Below are positions 41,642 through 49,860 of a stretch of 64,000 nt of DNA, in pieces. The notes beneath the pieces are model-generated. The model made no database searches, was not told the origin of the DNA, and was given only the letters and a program-made list of their open reading frames with translations. The stretch's first letter is position 1; every line of letters starts with the position of its first letter. Both the position numbers and the translations under genes were made by a program. The stretch is taken from contig CANLQG010000003.1 of assembly GCA_947493195.1 (NCBI GenBank), forward strand, positions 310,001-374,000. Direction: 5' to 3'. This stretch comes from an uncultured Sphingomonadaceae bacterium. GTDB lineage: Bacteria; Pseudomonadota; Alphaproteobacteria; Sphingomonadales; Sphingomonadaceae.

Positions 41642-42700
41642 ATGGCACGCAAACCTCCCCGTGACGCCGGCGACTATGCCGCCACGATCGCCCATCCCGA
41701 ACAACGACGCGACGCCTCGAGGCGTGCCAGGGTGGAAGTTTCGTTCGATGACCAGACCACGCTTGGCACATTGTTCGGAGAATTCGACGCCAACCTCGTC
41801 CAGATCGAAAACCGCCTTGGCGTCTACATCGCCGCACGCGGCGACACGGTTTCCATCGAGGGAACGGAAGATGATGTCGCCCGCGCCCGCGATGTGCTTG
41901 TCAAACTGCACGAGAAGCTGCTGACGGGCGAGGATATCGATGCCGGCGCGATCGACGCGATGATCACCATGGCAGACCAGCCCCTGCTCGATGGCATTGT
42001 CACCGGCGCGGCCAAGGGTCCGCCGATCATGATCCGCACCCGCAAGAAGACGATCACGCCCCGCAGCAACATGCAGGCGGACTACATGCGCCAGCTGAAC
42101 AGCCGCGACATGATCTTCGCTCTGGGACCAGCCGGGACGGGCAAGACCTATCTGGCCGTTGCGCAGGCAATCAGTCAGCTGATCACCGGCAGCGTGCAGC
42201 GCCTGATCCTTTCCCGCCCCGCGGTGGAGGCTGGCGAGAAGCTGGGCTTTCTGCCTGGAGACATGAAGGACAAGGTCGATCCCTACCTTCGCCCGCTTTA
42301 CGACGCGCTTTACGATTGCATGCCGCCCGAGCAAGTGGATCGCCGCCTTGCCAGCGGAGAGATCGAGATCGCGCCCATCGCCTTCATGCGCGGTCGCACG
42401 CTGGCCGATGCCTTCGTCATCCTGGACGAAGCGCAGAACACCACGCGCGAGCAGATGAAAATGTTTCTCACCCGTTTCGGCCAGAACAGCCGCATGGTGA
42501 TTTGCGGCGACCCCAGGCAGGTCGACATTCCCGGCGGTGATCGCATGAGCGGCCTTGCCGATGCGGTGGAGCGCGTCGAGGGGCTGGAAGGCATCGGCGT
42601 CACCCGTTTCACCTCCGCCGACGTGGTGCGCCACCCCATCGTGGGCCGCATCGTGGAAGCCTACGAAGGCCCGGCCGAAGGGCACGGTCACACGGACTGA
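41642..42700 (+). CDS. PhoH-family ATPase
   Basis: 352 aa. A short KH-like N-terminal region (VSFDDQTTLGTLFGEFDA) precedes the ATPase domain with Walker A GPAGTGKT (162-169) and Walker B FVILDEAQ (258-265), followed by TRFGQNSRMVICGDPRQVD. PhoH2/YbeZ-type proteins bind YbeY and act in RNA metabolism. ATG 41642 is chosen over GTG 41591, which lacks a ribosome binding site. A palindromic repeat follows the stop. Confidence 0.92.
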   Translation: MARKPPRDAGDYAATIAHPEQRRDASRRARVEVSFDDQTTLGTLFGEFDANLVQIENRLGVYIAARGDTVSIEGTEDDVARARDVLVKLHEKLLTGEDIDAGAIDAMITMADQPLLDGIVTGAAKGPPIMIRTRKKTITPRSNMQADYMRQLNSRDMIFALGPAGTGKTYLAVAQAISQLITGSVQRLILSRPAVEAGEKLGFLPGDMKDKVDPYLRPLYDALYDCMPPEQVDRRLASGEIEIAPIAFMRGRTLADAFVILDEAQNTTREQMKMFLTRFGQNSRMVICGDPRQVDIPGGDRMSGLADAVERVEGLEGIGVTRFTSADVVRHPIVGRIVEAYEGPAEGHGHTD

Positions 42701-42717
42701 CCCTGCCTGCCGATTGC

Positions 42718-42796
42718 CCTGAGCTTGTCGAAGGGCTGCCTTTTCTTCAAGGCGGGGCAGAACAGGAAAGAAGCAGTCCTTCGACAAGCTCGGGAC
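42718..42796. repeat. Palindromic repeat, CCTGAGCTTGTCGAAGG family
   Basis: CCTGAGCTTGTCGAAGG (42718-42734) and its inverse CCTTCGACAAGCTCGGG (42778-42794) match at 16 of 17 positions and the pairing extends through GCTGC/GCAGT. The loop is about 33 nt. This 17-mer and its inverse are very common between genes in sphingomonads and other alphaproteobacteria. It separates phoH from ybeY and ends 12-18 nt before the ybeY start. Confidence 0.8.
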
Positions 42797-42811
42797 ATAC
42801 GGGGTTTGGGT

Positions 42812-43303
42812 TTGGAACTCGAAATCGACATCGAAGACTGGCCGGAAGGCAAGTGGGAAAGCCTTGCCGAGCGCGTGGCCGAGACCGCGCAGCAGGTCGC
42901 GCCAGAACTTGCCAACCCGCGCCTCGTCACCAGCCTGCTGTTCACCAGCGACGCGCGGGTGCACGAACTCAACCGCGAATGGCGCCAGCGCGACAAGCCC
43001 ACCAACGTGCTCAGCTTTCCCATGCTGGAGCGCGGCGATCTCGTCCATCTTGACCCTCATGAAGGGCCGCCGGAAATGTTGGGCGACATCGCCCTGGCCC
43101 ATGAAACCTGCGCCCGCGAAGCCGAGGCCAAGGGCGTGGCGCTGGAACATCACGCCGCGCACCTGATCCTCCACGGCCTGCTCCATCTGGCTGGCCACGA
43201 TCACGAATTTTCAGATGAGGATGCGGAGAAAATGGAGGCGCTGGAAGTGAATGCGCTTGCACTAATGGGGATAGCCAACCCATATAGCGAAATCAGTTCC
43301 TGA
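42812..43303 (+). CDS. ybeY: Endoribonuclease YbeY (rRNA maturation)
   Basis: 163 aa from TTG 42812 (TTG 42806 also possible). The zinc site is the UPF0054 signature HGLLHLAGHDH (H-x3-H-x5-H), and DKPTNVLSFPM is conserved. It is a single-strand endoribonuclease for 16S rRNA 3'-end maturation and ribosome quality control. The protein proper begins at MELEIDIEDW; an open frame from 42725 covers the palindromic repeat and is not part of the gene. No strong Shine-Dalgarno is visible. Confidence 0.92.
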   Translation: MELEIDIEDWPEGKWESLAERVAETAQQVAPELANPRLVTSLLFTSDARVHELNREWRQRDKPTNVLSFPMLERGDLVHLDPHEGPPEMLGDIALAHETCAREAEAKGVALEHHAAHLILHGLLHLAGHDHEFSDEDAEKMEALEVNALALMGIANPYSEISS

Positions 43304-43323
43304 ACGGAGAAAGTAACAGGGCA

Positions 43324-44277
43324 ATGCCCGATAGTGACAGACCTGACGATTCCCAGACCGGAGAATCGGAGAGTAGCAGCGCCGCCAGTAGCAGTTCGGG
43401 GGGGCTATGGAATGCCATCCGCGGACTGTTTGACGACCAGGGCGACACCAGCCTGCGCGCGCAGCTGGAAGAAGCAATCGACGAGCACGAGGACGAGGCC
43501 GCGAATGGCCGCGATCATCCTTCGAAGGGAGACCTTTCCTCCGTCGAATTGACGATGCTGCGCAATCTGCTGCATTTCAGCGAGCACGATGCCGACGACG
43601 TGGCGATCCCGCGCAAGGAGATCATCGCGGTCGAGGCGACCGTGCCGTGGAAGGAAATGGTCGACCTGTTTGCCGAACACGGCATCTCGCGCATGCCCGT
43701 CTATCGCGACCAGCTGGACGACGTGATTGGCATGATGCACCTGAAGGACGTGTTCGCCTACCTCGCCAGCGGCAAGGAGCCTCCCGAAGACTGGACCGTG
43801 CTGATGCGCCAGCCGCTCTACGTGCCGCAGGCGCGCGGCGCGCTGGACGTGCTGGCCGACATGCGCCAGCGGCGCGTGCATCTCGCCATCGTGGTCGACG
43901 AATTTTCCGGCACTGACGGCATCATCACCATCGAGGACCTCGTCGAGGAGATCGTCGGCGAGATCGAGGACGAGCACGACGAGGCTCCGATCGAGCAGGT
44001 CGTCGCCGTGGACGTGGGGGTCTGGGATGCCGATGCCAGCGTGGAGCTGGACGATGTCGCGAAGGTTGTCGGTGATCCGGCCCTGGCCGAGGTGGAGGAG
44101 GCAGTCGACACGCTGGGCGGTCTCGCCTTCGTGCTGGCAGAGGAAGTGCCGCAACCGGGCACAATCCTGGATCATCCCAGCGGCTGGCGGATCGAAGTCA
44201 CTGCCGGGGATGAAACGCACGTCACCCGCCTGCGGCTGCATGCCCCGGTCCGGGAAGAGAACCTGGAAGACGCCTGA
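43324..44277 (+). CDS. CorC/YbeX-type CBS-domain protein
   Basis: 317 aa. Serine-rich N-terminus, DVAIPRKEIIAVEATVPW and a CBS pair (residues about 95-215, with HGISRMPVYRDQLDDVIGMM in part), then a transporter-associated (CorC_HlyC) domain. No membrane segments, unlike full hemolysin-C transporters. Linked to magnesium/cobalt handling and ribosome-related functions beside ybeY. An lnt gene usually follows in this order but is absent here; a LysR gene follows instead. Confidence 0.9.
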   Translation: MPDSDRPDDSQTGESESSSAASSSSGGLWNAIRGLFDDQGDTSLRAQLEEAIDEHEDEAANGRDHPSKGDLSSVELTMLRNLLHFSEHDADDVAIPRKEIIAVEATVPWKEMVDLFAEHGISRMPVYRDQLDDVIGMMHLKDVFAYLASGKEPPEDWTVLMRQPLYVPQARGALDVLADMRQRRVHLAIVVDEFSGTDGIITIEDLVEEIVGEIEDEHDEAPIEQVVAVDVGVWDADASVELDDVAKVVGDPALAEVEEAVDTLGGLAFVLAEEVPQPGTILDHPSGWRIEVTAGDETHVTRLRLHAPVREENLEDA

Positions 44278-44397
44278 CAGCCACTAGAGGGCCAAGTTCC
44301 TCGCGCTGCACACTTTTTTGGTGCAGTGCGGCAAAAACTTGCCTGCCACTGCAAATTCGGCCTCGACAGGGGCCGGTTTTCTATCGAGATTGCACAA

Positions 44398-45276
44398 ATG
44401 CGCCGCCTGCCCCCACTTCGCGCCCTGGAAGCGTTCATTCGAGTGGTCCGGCTAGGGTCGGCCCGCTCCGCCGCCAGTGAACTGGGGCTTAGCCCGTCGG
44501 CTTTATCCCGGCGAATCAGCAACCTGGAAAGCTTCACCGGGCGCAAGCTGTTTTCACGCTCTGGCCAGACCATGCGGCTGACCGACGAGGGCCGAGTCTT
44601 CTACGATGCCGTCGCCCCGCACCTGGAATCGCTGGCGGCAGCAGTGGAGTCGCAAAGCGAAAACCTGCAATTGATGCGTCTGCGGCTGGGCGTGATGCCG
44701 CTGTTCGGCACCCAGCGGCTGTTCCCGCGTCTGAACGAACTGCGCAAGGTCCATCCGCGCCTGCATCTGGACATCGACACCGGGCCGCACCTGGTCGACA
44801 GGGTGGGCGATACGCTGGATGCCGCCATTACCCTTACTCACATGCCCGATCGTTCGCTTTATTCGATCCAGCTGGACCAGAATACCGTGCACGCCATCGG
44901 CAACACCGATCTGGTCGCCGAACTGGGCGAAAACCCCGGCATCGAGGCGCTTTCGCGGCAGACCTTCCTGCTGCACACGGACATGGTGATGAGCTTCGAT
45001 GCGTGGAAAGCGGCGCTGGGGCTGGAGAAGCTGCAACCGGCCGCGATCGACCACTACGATTCGGGCCAGCTTATCCTGGAGGCCGCAGCACAGGGTATGG
45101 GCATTGCCGTGATGCACGACGATCACCTGAACCGCATCAACGACCCGCGCCTGGCCCGCCTGTTCGACAAGGAAATCGCGAGCCCCTATTCGTACTGGTT
45201 CGTCTGTCGCCCGGCAGACCTGGAGGCGCGGCCCGTGCGCATTTTCCACGACTGGGTAAGAGACGCCGGTCTCTAG
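44398..45276 (+). CDS. LysR-family transcriptional regulator (GcvA-like)
   Basis: 292 aa. N-terminal HTH (MRRLPPLRALEAFIRVVR, SARSAASELGLSPSALSRRISNLE) and a periplasmic-binding-like effector domain. The start is ATG 44398; an open frame to 44326 adds unrelated residues. The PPLRALEAF opening is typical of the GcvA group, which controls beta-lactamase or amino-acid genes, but no divergent target lies next to it. Its regulon is unknown. Confidence 0.88.
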   Translation: MRRLPPLRALEAFIRVVRLGSARSAASELGLSPSALSRRISNLESFTGRKLFSRSGQTMRLTDEGRVFYDAVAPHLESLAAAVESQSENLQLMRLRLGVMPLFGTQRLFPRLNELRKVHPRLHLDIDTGPHLVDRVGDTLDAAITLTHMPDRSLYSIQLDQNTVHAIGNTDLVAELGENPGIEALSRQTFLLHTDMVMSFDAWKAALGLEKLQPAAIDHYDSGQLILEAAAQGMGIAVMHDDHLNRINDPRLARLFDKEIASPYSYWFVCRPADLEARPVRIFHDWVRDAGL

Positions 45277-45303
45277 ACGGCGCAATCACAGGCCGGAAAT
45301 GAA

Positions 45304-45332
45304 AAGGGGCGCCGCAGCGGGCGCCCCTTGTT
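45304..45332. terminator. Bidirectional terminator between lysR-type gene and ppiB
   Basis: AAGGGGCGCC (45304-45313) and GGCGCCCCTT (45320-45329) form a perfect 10-bp stem with a 6-nt loop. On the minus strand TTTTCATTT follows, a good T-tract for ppiB; on the plus strand TTGTT is weaker. Confidence 0.8.
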
Positions 45333-45335
45333 GCA

Positions 45336-45800
45336 TCAGGCGACAGTCGCCTTGATGATCTTGCCCGGGTTGGCGGGCGGCTCGCCGGTCGGCAGCGCGT
45401 CGACATGTTCCATACCGCTCTCGACTTCGCCCCAGACGGTGTACTGGTTATCGAGGAAGCGGGCATCGTCGAACACGATGAAGAACTGCGAGTTCGCGCT
45501 GTTCGGGTCCTGCGTGCGCGCCATCGAGCAGACGCCGCGAACATGCGGGACGTTGCTGAATTCCTGCTTCAGGTCGGGCTTGTCCGAACCGCTCATGCCG
45601 GTGCCGGTGGGATCGCCGCCCTGCGCCATGAAGCCGGGAATGACGCGGTGGAAGACCACCCCGTCGTAGAAGCCTTCCTTCGCCAGTTCGCTGATGCGAG
45701 CCACGTGATTGGGGGCCACGTCACCGCGCAGCTTGATGACGACGTCGCCGCCCTTGCCATCGCCGCAATCGAGGGTGAAAGTCAGTTTCTCTTCGGCCAT
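45336..45800 (-). CDS. Peptidyl-prolyl cis-trans isomerase, cyclophilin type
   Basis: 154 aa. Cyclophilin core with the active-site arginine in VVFHRVIPGFMAQGGDPTG, then FSNVPHVRGVCSMARTQDPNSANSQFFI (quoted in part) and FVWGEVESGM-like YTVWGEVESGMEHVD. It speeds proline isomerisation in protein folding. No signal peptide, so cytoplasmic. Convergent with the LysR gene across a shared terminator. Confidence 0.94.
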   Translation of the reverse strand: MAEEKLTFTLDCGDGKGGDVVIKLRGDVAPNHVARISELAKEGFYDGVVFHRVIPGFMAQGGDPTGTGMSGSDKPDLKQEFSNVPHVRGVCSMARTQDPNSANSQFFIVFDDARFLDNQYTVWGEVESGMEHVDALPTGEPPANPGKIIKATVA

Positions 45801-45912
45801 TCAAGTGTCTCCTTGTAAAGTTGGGGGCGCGTTAGAGGATCGCTGCGCGAAAGTCACGGCTACCGTGTTGCTGCGCCTTGCTTTTGCGGCCACAGGGCAT
45901 AGACCGCGAGAC

Positions 45913-47346
45913 ATGGCCGATACCGACCTTCACGAACATGATGCCGAAGCCGCCATGCCCGAGGACAGGGTCCAGGGTGAAGGCCGGCAGTTCGACGAGG
46001 AAAACCGGCTGAAGCCCGAGTTCGTGCGCCAGGTTCGCGAGAGCCTGCGCGATGATAACGAGGACAGCACCTACGACCTCGTAGAACCGCTGCACCCCGC
46101 CGACATCGCCGACCTTTTCGAACTGCTGGAGCGGGAAGACCGCCGCGAACTGGCCGGTGCCATCACCGAACTGATGAGCGGCGAGGTGGTGGCCGAGCTG
46201 AACGACTATGTCCGCGAGGACATGCTGGAGGATCTTCCGCCAGAAGCCGTGGCGGAGATCGTCGGACAGCTGGATACCGACGATGCCGTCCAGCTGATCG
46301 AAGACCTCGACGAGGGTGACCAGCGCGCCATCCTGGCCGAAGTGGAAGCGGGCGACCGCGCGGTTATCGAGACCGCCCTCGCCTATCCGGAGGAAACCGC
46401 CGGTCGCCTGATGCAGCGAGAGCTGATCGCGGTGCCAGATTCCATGACGGTGGGCGACCTCATCGACTACCTGCGTTCCGAAGAGGGTCTGACCACCGAA
46501 TTCTGGGAAGTGTTCGTGGTGGATCACCGTTTCCATCCGCTGGGCACCTGCCAGCTTTCGTGGATCCTGCGCACGCCGCGGTCGGTGAAGATCACCGACG
46601 TGATGAAGCGCGACCAGACGCTGATTCCGGTGGAGATGGACCAGGAAGAGGTCGCGCTGCGTTTCCAGAAATACGCGCTGATCTCTGCCGCGGTGGTGGA
46701 CGAGAACGGGCGGCTGGTCGGCCAGCTGACCGTCGATGACATCGTGCACATCATTTCCGAGGAAGCGGGCGAGGATACGCTGCTGCTGTCGGGCGCTGGC
46801 GAAGGCGACATCAACGAACCGCTGCGCGATGCCTATTCGGCGCGCGTGCGCTGGCTGGTGGCGAACCTTGGCACCGCCGTGGTGGCATCTGCCATCATCG
46901 CCTGGTTCGGAGCGGCGATCGAGCAACTGGTGGCGCTGGCCGTACTGATGCCTATCGTCGCCAGCATCGGCGGCAACGCGGGCACGCAGACCATGGCCGT
47001 AACTGTGCGTGCGATCGCCATGAACCAGCTGACCAAGTCCAACACTTCGCGCCTCGTGCTGCGCGAATTAAAAGTGGCGCTGATGAACGGGGCGACCATC
47101 GCGGTGCTGATCGGCCTGGCCACGGCGCTGATCTTCAGCCCGCAACTGGGCGCGGTGATTGCCGTGGCCATGGTCATCAATATCATCGTTTCCGGCATGG
47201 CCGGTGTACTGGTGCCTGTCACTTTCGAACGGCTGGACCAGGACCCGGCCGTAGCGAGCAGCGTGTTCGTGACCATGATCACCGATTCCATGGGCTTCTT
47301 TGCCTTCCTCGGCCTGGCCGTGGCGAGCGGTCTCGTTTCCATGTAG
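45913..47346 (+). CDS. mgtE: Magnesium transporter MgtE
   Basis: 477 aa. Acidic N domain with repeated LLEREDRRELAG-type helices (residues about 30-150), a CBS pair (residues about 155-275) and five membrane helices at the C-terminus (WLVANLGTAVVASAI, the PIVASIGGNAGTQTMAV pore motif, SGMAGVLVPVTF). Mg2+ sensed by the cytoplasmic domains closes the channel. ATG 45913 opens MADTDLHEHD; the open frame upstream to 45709 overlaps the ppiB region and is discarded. The upstream leader shows no magnesium riboswitch I could recognise. Confidence 0.94.
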   Translation: MADTDLHEHDAEAAMPEDRVQGEGRQFDEENRLKPEFVRQVRESLRDDNEDSTYDLVEPLHPADIADLFELLEREDRRELAGAITELMSGEVVAELNDYVREDMLEDLPPEAVAEIVGQLDTDDAVQLIEDLDEGDQRAILAEVEAGDRAVIETALAYPEETAGRLMQRELIAVPDSMTVGDLIDYLRSEEGLTTEFWEVFVVDHRFHPLGTCQLSWILRTPRSVKITDVMKRDQTLIPVEMDQEEVALRFQKYALISAAVVDENGRLVGQLTVDDIVHIISEEAGEDTLLLSGAGEGDINEPLRDAYSARVRWLVANLGTAVVASAIIAWFGAAIEQLVALAVLMPIVASIGGNAGTQTMAVTVRAIAMNQLTKSNTSRLVLRELKVALMNGATIAVLIGLATALIFSPQLGAVIAVAMVINIIVSGMAGVLVPVTFERLDQDPAVASSVFVTMITDSMGFFAFLGLAVASGLVSM

Positions 47347-47446
47347 CGGCGAACCGGGCGCAGTTCGGGCTCGATCCCGACTGCGCTATCGAAACGTGAT
47401 AGTGATCGAACGGTCAGCAGAATGAATGGCTTTGGCGAATGCAGCA

Positions 47447-47461
47447 TTAATCATGATTTAA
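47447..47461. promoter_or_regulatory. CtrA-type full binding site TTAA-N7-TTAA
   Basis: TTAA (47447-47450), seven bases TCATGAT, TTAA (47458-47461) is an exact match to the CtrA consensus of alphaproteobacteria. It lies about 130 nt upstream of the gene at 47594, in an AT-rich 247-nt gap after mgtE. CtrA in sphingomonads controls motility and related functions. Confidence 0.5.
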
Positions 47462-47511
47462 TTATGCCTTTGGACGCAATGGATATTCTGGTATCATTCA
47501 AGAATAGCCAG

Positions 47512-47540
47512 CGGCTTTGAAAGAAGCCGATAATAATTTC
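47512..47540 (+). terminator. Weak hairpin, possible mgtE terminator
   Basis: CGGCTT (47512-47517) pairs with AAGCCG (47525-47530), followed by ATAATAATTT. The stem is short and lies after the CtrA-type box, so it may instead be a leader structure of the next gene. Confidence 0.3.
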
Positions 47541-47593
47541 GGCATCCTAATCCCAGTAAATTGCCAATTCTTCCTTTAGACGGAGAACCTTTC

Positions 47594-47986
47594 ATGTCCG
47601 TGCATGAAGCGCTGGACCGGTTGGAGGAGACCTATCGCCTCATGGTTTCCGCTACGCTCTCGGACCGACTTCCCGATGCTGCGGCGATCCTTGCGCTGCG
47701 CCAGCGCTTTGCCATCGAGTTCGGCAACCTGATGCTGGCCTTGAAGGACGACCTCAGGGGTCATGGAAATCGCTCGCTGCACGACGAGGTGCTGGACCGC
47801 CTGAAGACCCTGCGAATCCGTCTGATGTCCTACACGCTGGCGTGGCAACCTTCGCAGATAGAGGAAGACCCCGGTGCCTATCGCGAAGCGGCGAAGGGCA
47901 TGGCCGATATGGTCCAGCGGTTCATCACCGATACGCGCGCGCTGCTGAAGCAGGCCGCACCGGAGCGCGGAAAGGGCGAGGCTTGA
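47594..47986 (+). CDS. Conserved hypothetical helical protein
   Basis: 130 aa from ATG 47594, with GGAG 9 nt upstream; a TTG at 47561 would precede it but lacks a site. No signal peptide or membrane segment. The whole protein is predicted as a bundle of about five amphipathic helices (LDRLEETYRLMVSATLSD, LRQRFAIEFGNLMLALKDDL, DEVLDRLKTLRIRLMSY, MVQRFITDTRALLKQ), with a charged tail. I do not recognise a family. The CtrA-type box upstream suggests a cell-cycle or motility link; it is not a clear flagellar chaperone. Confidence 0.75.
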   Translation: MSVHEALDRLEETYRLMVSATLSDRLPDAAAILALRQRFAIEFGNLMLALKDDLRGHGNRSLHDEVLDRLKTLRIRLMSYTLAWQPSQIEEDPGAYREAAKGMADMVQRFITDTRALLKQAAPERGKGEA

Positions 47987-48017
47987 GTCCCCCGCCGCCC
48001 ATCCTATCTTGGAGGCA

Positions 48018-48407
48018 ATGCCGCTTCACCTGACCAAGATTGCATTCGGAGCGGCCAGCTTCACCGATATCGAGAGCTGGTATGCCGGTCGGCGCAGTCC
48101 GCATGTCACCACCCGCTATCGTCCGACGAAGTGGGAGCAGTGCATTGGCGGTTCGCTGTTCTGGATACACCAGCACAATATCGTCGCCCGGTCGCAAATT
48201 CTCGGTTTCTCGCAAACCGACAACGGACGTTGGCTGATCGAACTGGAGCCGGAACTGGTAGAGGTCGTGCCCCGCCCCAAGCGCGCGCACCAGGGCTGGC
48301 GCTATCTCAAGGGCGAACCGCCCCGCGACCTGGCGGAAGGGGAGGAGATCGGGGAAATCCTGCCCGGCAAGCTGGCGGGAAAGCTGCAGCGCCTTGGCCT
48401 GATCTGA
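48018..48407 (+). CDS. DUF1489-family protein
   Basis: 129 aa. Opens MPLHLTKIAFGAASFTDIESWY and continues with TTRYRPTKWEQCIGGSLFWI, both characteristic of the DUF1489 family, which is largely restricted to alphaproteobacteria; FLPGKLAGKLQRLGL-type ending. Function unknown. ATG 48018 is preceded by TTGGAGGC with only 2-3 nt spacing, unusually tight. 31 nt after the previous stop, so perhaps co-transcribed with it. Confidence 0.85.
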   Translation: MPLHLTKIAFGAASFTDIESWYAGRRSPHVTTRYRPTKWEQCIGGSLFWIHQHNIVARSQILGFSQTDNGRWLIELEPELVEVVPRPKRAHQGWRYLKGEPPRDLAEGEEIGEILPGKLAGKLQRLGLI

Positions 48408-48519
48408 CGCGATCATTCTTTCTAGTGCCCCGTCGGGCATTGTAACTCCCGTATTGTGCGCCGCAGCATATCGTTCTATAGGCGCAGGAACCAAGGTTAG
48501 TGCAACTGGTTAGTGCGTC

Positions 48520-48720
48520 ATGAACTCCAAAGAACAGCATATCCGGCACGACGAGAAGCTGATGGCCCGACTGCGCAAGGCGTGCAGCGCATCTCGTGGT
48601 TGCGGCGCCTTCGGCATGCAGGAGCGCGCGGATGGCGATTACCTCGTCGAACCGCGCACGACGGTACGCAAGCGTTCGACCCTCGGCGCGTCCATCAATT
48701 TCAATCCTCGCAACGCCTGA
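48520..48720 (+). CDS. Small basic hypothetical protein
   Basis: 66 aa from ATG 48520. Basic and soluble, with a CSASRGCGAF segment holding two close cysteines and a C-terminal TLGASINFNPRNA. No family recognised and no strong ribosome binding site. Codon use is like that of the neighbours (third-position G/C), which argues it is real. Confidence 0.5.
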   Translation: MNSKEQHIRHDEKLMARLRKACSASRGCGAFGMQERADGDYLVEPRTTVRKRSTLGASINFNPRNA

Positions 48721-48819
48721 GCCTGCTTTATCGCGTCTGGCGCACGGTTGCACGCCACTCGCTGCCCGTTTCGGAACATTGCCCCTGCCTTTCCCGTTAA
48801 ATGGAAAAGGAGAATGCAA

Positions 48820-49068
48820 ATGCCCGAACGCCAGAGCCGTCATCCCGATAACGACCTGATCGACAGCATGCAGGATGGCGCCACGCCATCGCAAGGCAGC
48901 CGGTCCGGTGGTGAAGTGAACACCCGCGTCGGTACGAGAGACGAAATCAACCGCGCGACCGACCCCGACAACCGCGAGCCCGAAGTGGGCAGCGACAATC
49001 CGGCGCAGGATGCCAAGAAGGGTCCGAAGACCCGCGCGGCCATCCAGGACGAACGTAACGACTCCTGA
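48820..49068 (+). CDS. Small hydrophilic disordered protein
   Basis: 82 aa. AAGGAG lies 7 nt before ATG 48820; ATG 48814 is too close to it. The protein is rich in Asp, Asn, Gly, Ser and Arg with no hydrophobic core (NDLIDSMQDGATPSQGSR, TDPDNREPEVGSDNP), so it is probably intrinsically disordered and reminiscent of stress-related hydrophilins. Followed by a strong terminator. Confidence 0.65.
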   Translation: MPERQSRHPDNDLIDSMQDGATPSQGSRSGGEVNTRVGTRDEINRATDPDNREPEVGSDNPAQDAKKGPKTRAAIQDERNDS

Positions 49069-49106
49069 TTGGGTGAGCCGCTTGGCGGTCCTCGAAGAAG
49101 ATCCAG

Positions 49107-49145
49107 CCTCGTCGGCGCATCTAAGCGCTGGCGAGGTTTTCTTTT
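49107..49145 (+). terminator. Rho-independent terminator
   Basis: CCTCGTCGGCGC (49107-49118) pairs with GCGCTGGCGAGG (49125-49136) through two G-T pairs, then TTTTCTTTT. It ends the small-protein transcript before the convergent DsbA-family gene. Confidence 0.8.
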
Positions 49146-49179
49146 ACCCGAATGCGGCGTCCTTGAGACGCGGCGCCAC

Positions 49180-49860
49180 CTAGCCCGCCTTTTCCTTCTC
49201 GACAATCTGCGACAGAGCACGGGCGAAACTTTCCGGCTCCTGCGCGCCTTGCAGCATGTACTTGTGGTTGACGATGAAAGTCGGAACGGCCGCAATACCG
49301 CCGCTGACGCCGCGTTCCTCTTCTGCGCGTACGGCCAGTTCGAGCGCCTCGTCCTCCAGTGCGTCACGTGCTACCTGGCGATCGAGACCGGCACTCTCGC
49401 AGATATTCGCCAGCACCTCGCGGTCCGCCATGTTACGGCGCTGCTGGAAATGGGCGGCGAACATCGCCTCCTTCAGCCGCGTCTGCTCCTCCGGCCCGTA
49501 AGTGACCAAAGCCCAGCGCAGCAGCTTGTGGCAGTCGAAGGTGTTCCACATCATCGCGGGCGGTGCTTCGCCCTCGCCTTGCCAGGCAATGGGAAAACCG
49601 ACCCGCTCCGCCGCGCCTTCCAGTTCGGACTGCATGGCGGCAATCTGCTCTTCGCTGCGATTGTAGGTTCTGGCGAGATGCTCAGACTGCAGCCTGCCTT
49701 CGGGCGGCATCTGCGGGTTTAGTTCGAACGGCATCCAGCGCACCGTTACCTCGACCGCGTCTTCGGCCAGCCGCACGCCTTCGGAAAAGCGGCGCCAGCC
49801 GACCACGCACCACGGGCACATGACGTCGGACCAGATATCGACGACCACCGGCATGCTCAT
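49180..49860 (-). CDS. DsbA-family oxidoreductase, FrnE-like
   Basis: 226 aa cytoplasmic thioredoxin-fold protein with the active-site C15-P-W-C18 (VMCPWCVVGW), the inserted helical domain (WMPFELNPQMPPEG, AHFQQRRNMADREVLANI in part) and GGIAAVPTFIVNHKYMLQGAQ with the cis-proline. Resembles FrnE/2-hydroxychromene-2-carboxylate isomerase-like oxidoreductases linked to oxidative stress. ATG 49860 overlaps the nudC stop (ATGA). Confidence 0.9.
   Translation of the reverse strand: MSMPVVVDIWSDVMCPWCVVGWRRFSEGVRLAEDAVEVTVRWMPFELNPQMPPEGRLQSEHLARTYNRSEEQIAAMQSELEGAAERVGFPIAWQGEGEAPPAMMWNTFDCHKLLRWALVTYGPEEQTRLKEAMFAAHFQQRRNMADREVLANICESAGLDRQVARDALEDEALELAVRAEEERGVSGGIAAVPTFIVNHKYMLQGAQEPESFARALSQIVEKEKAG

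Noticed and set aside
45801-45912. A magnesium riboswitch upstream of mgtE
   Set aside because: The 112-nt leader is short and shows no M-box-like stems; it is mostly the promoter of ppiB and the mgtE start.
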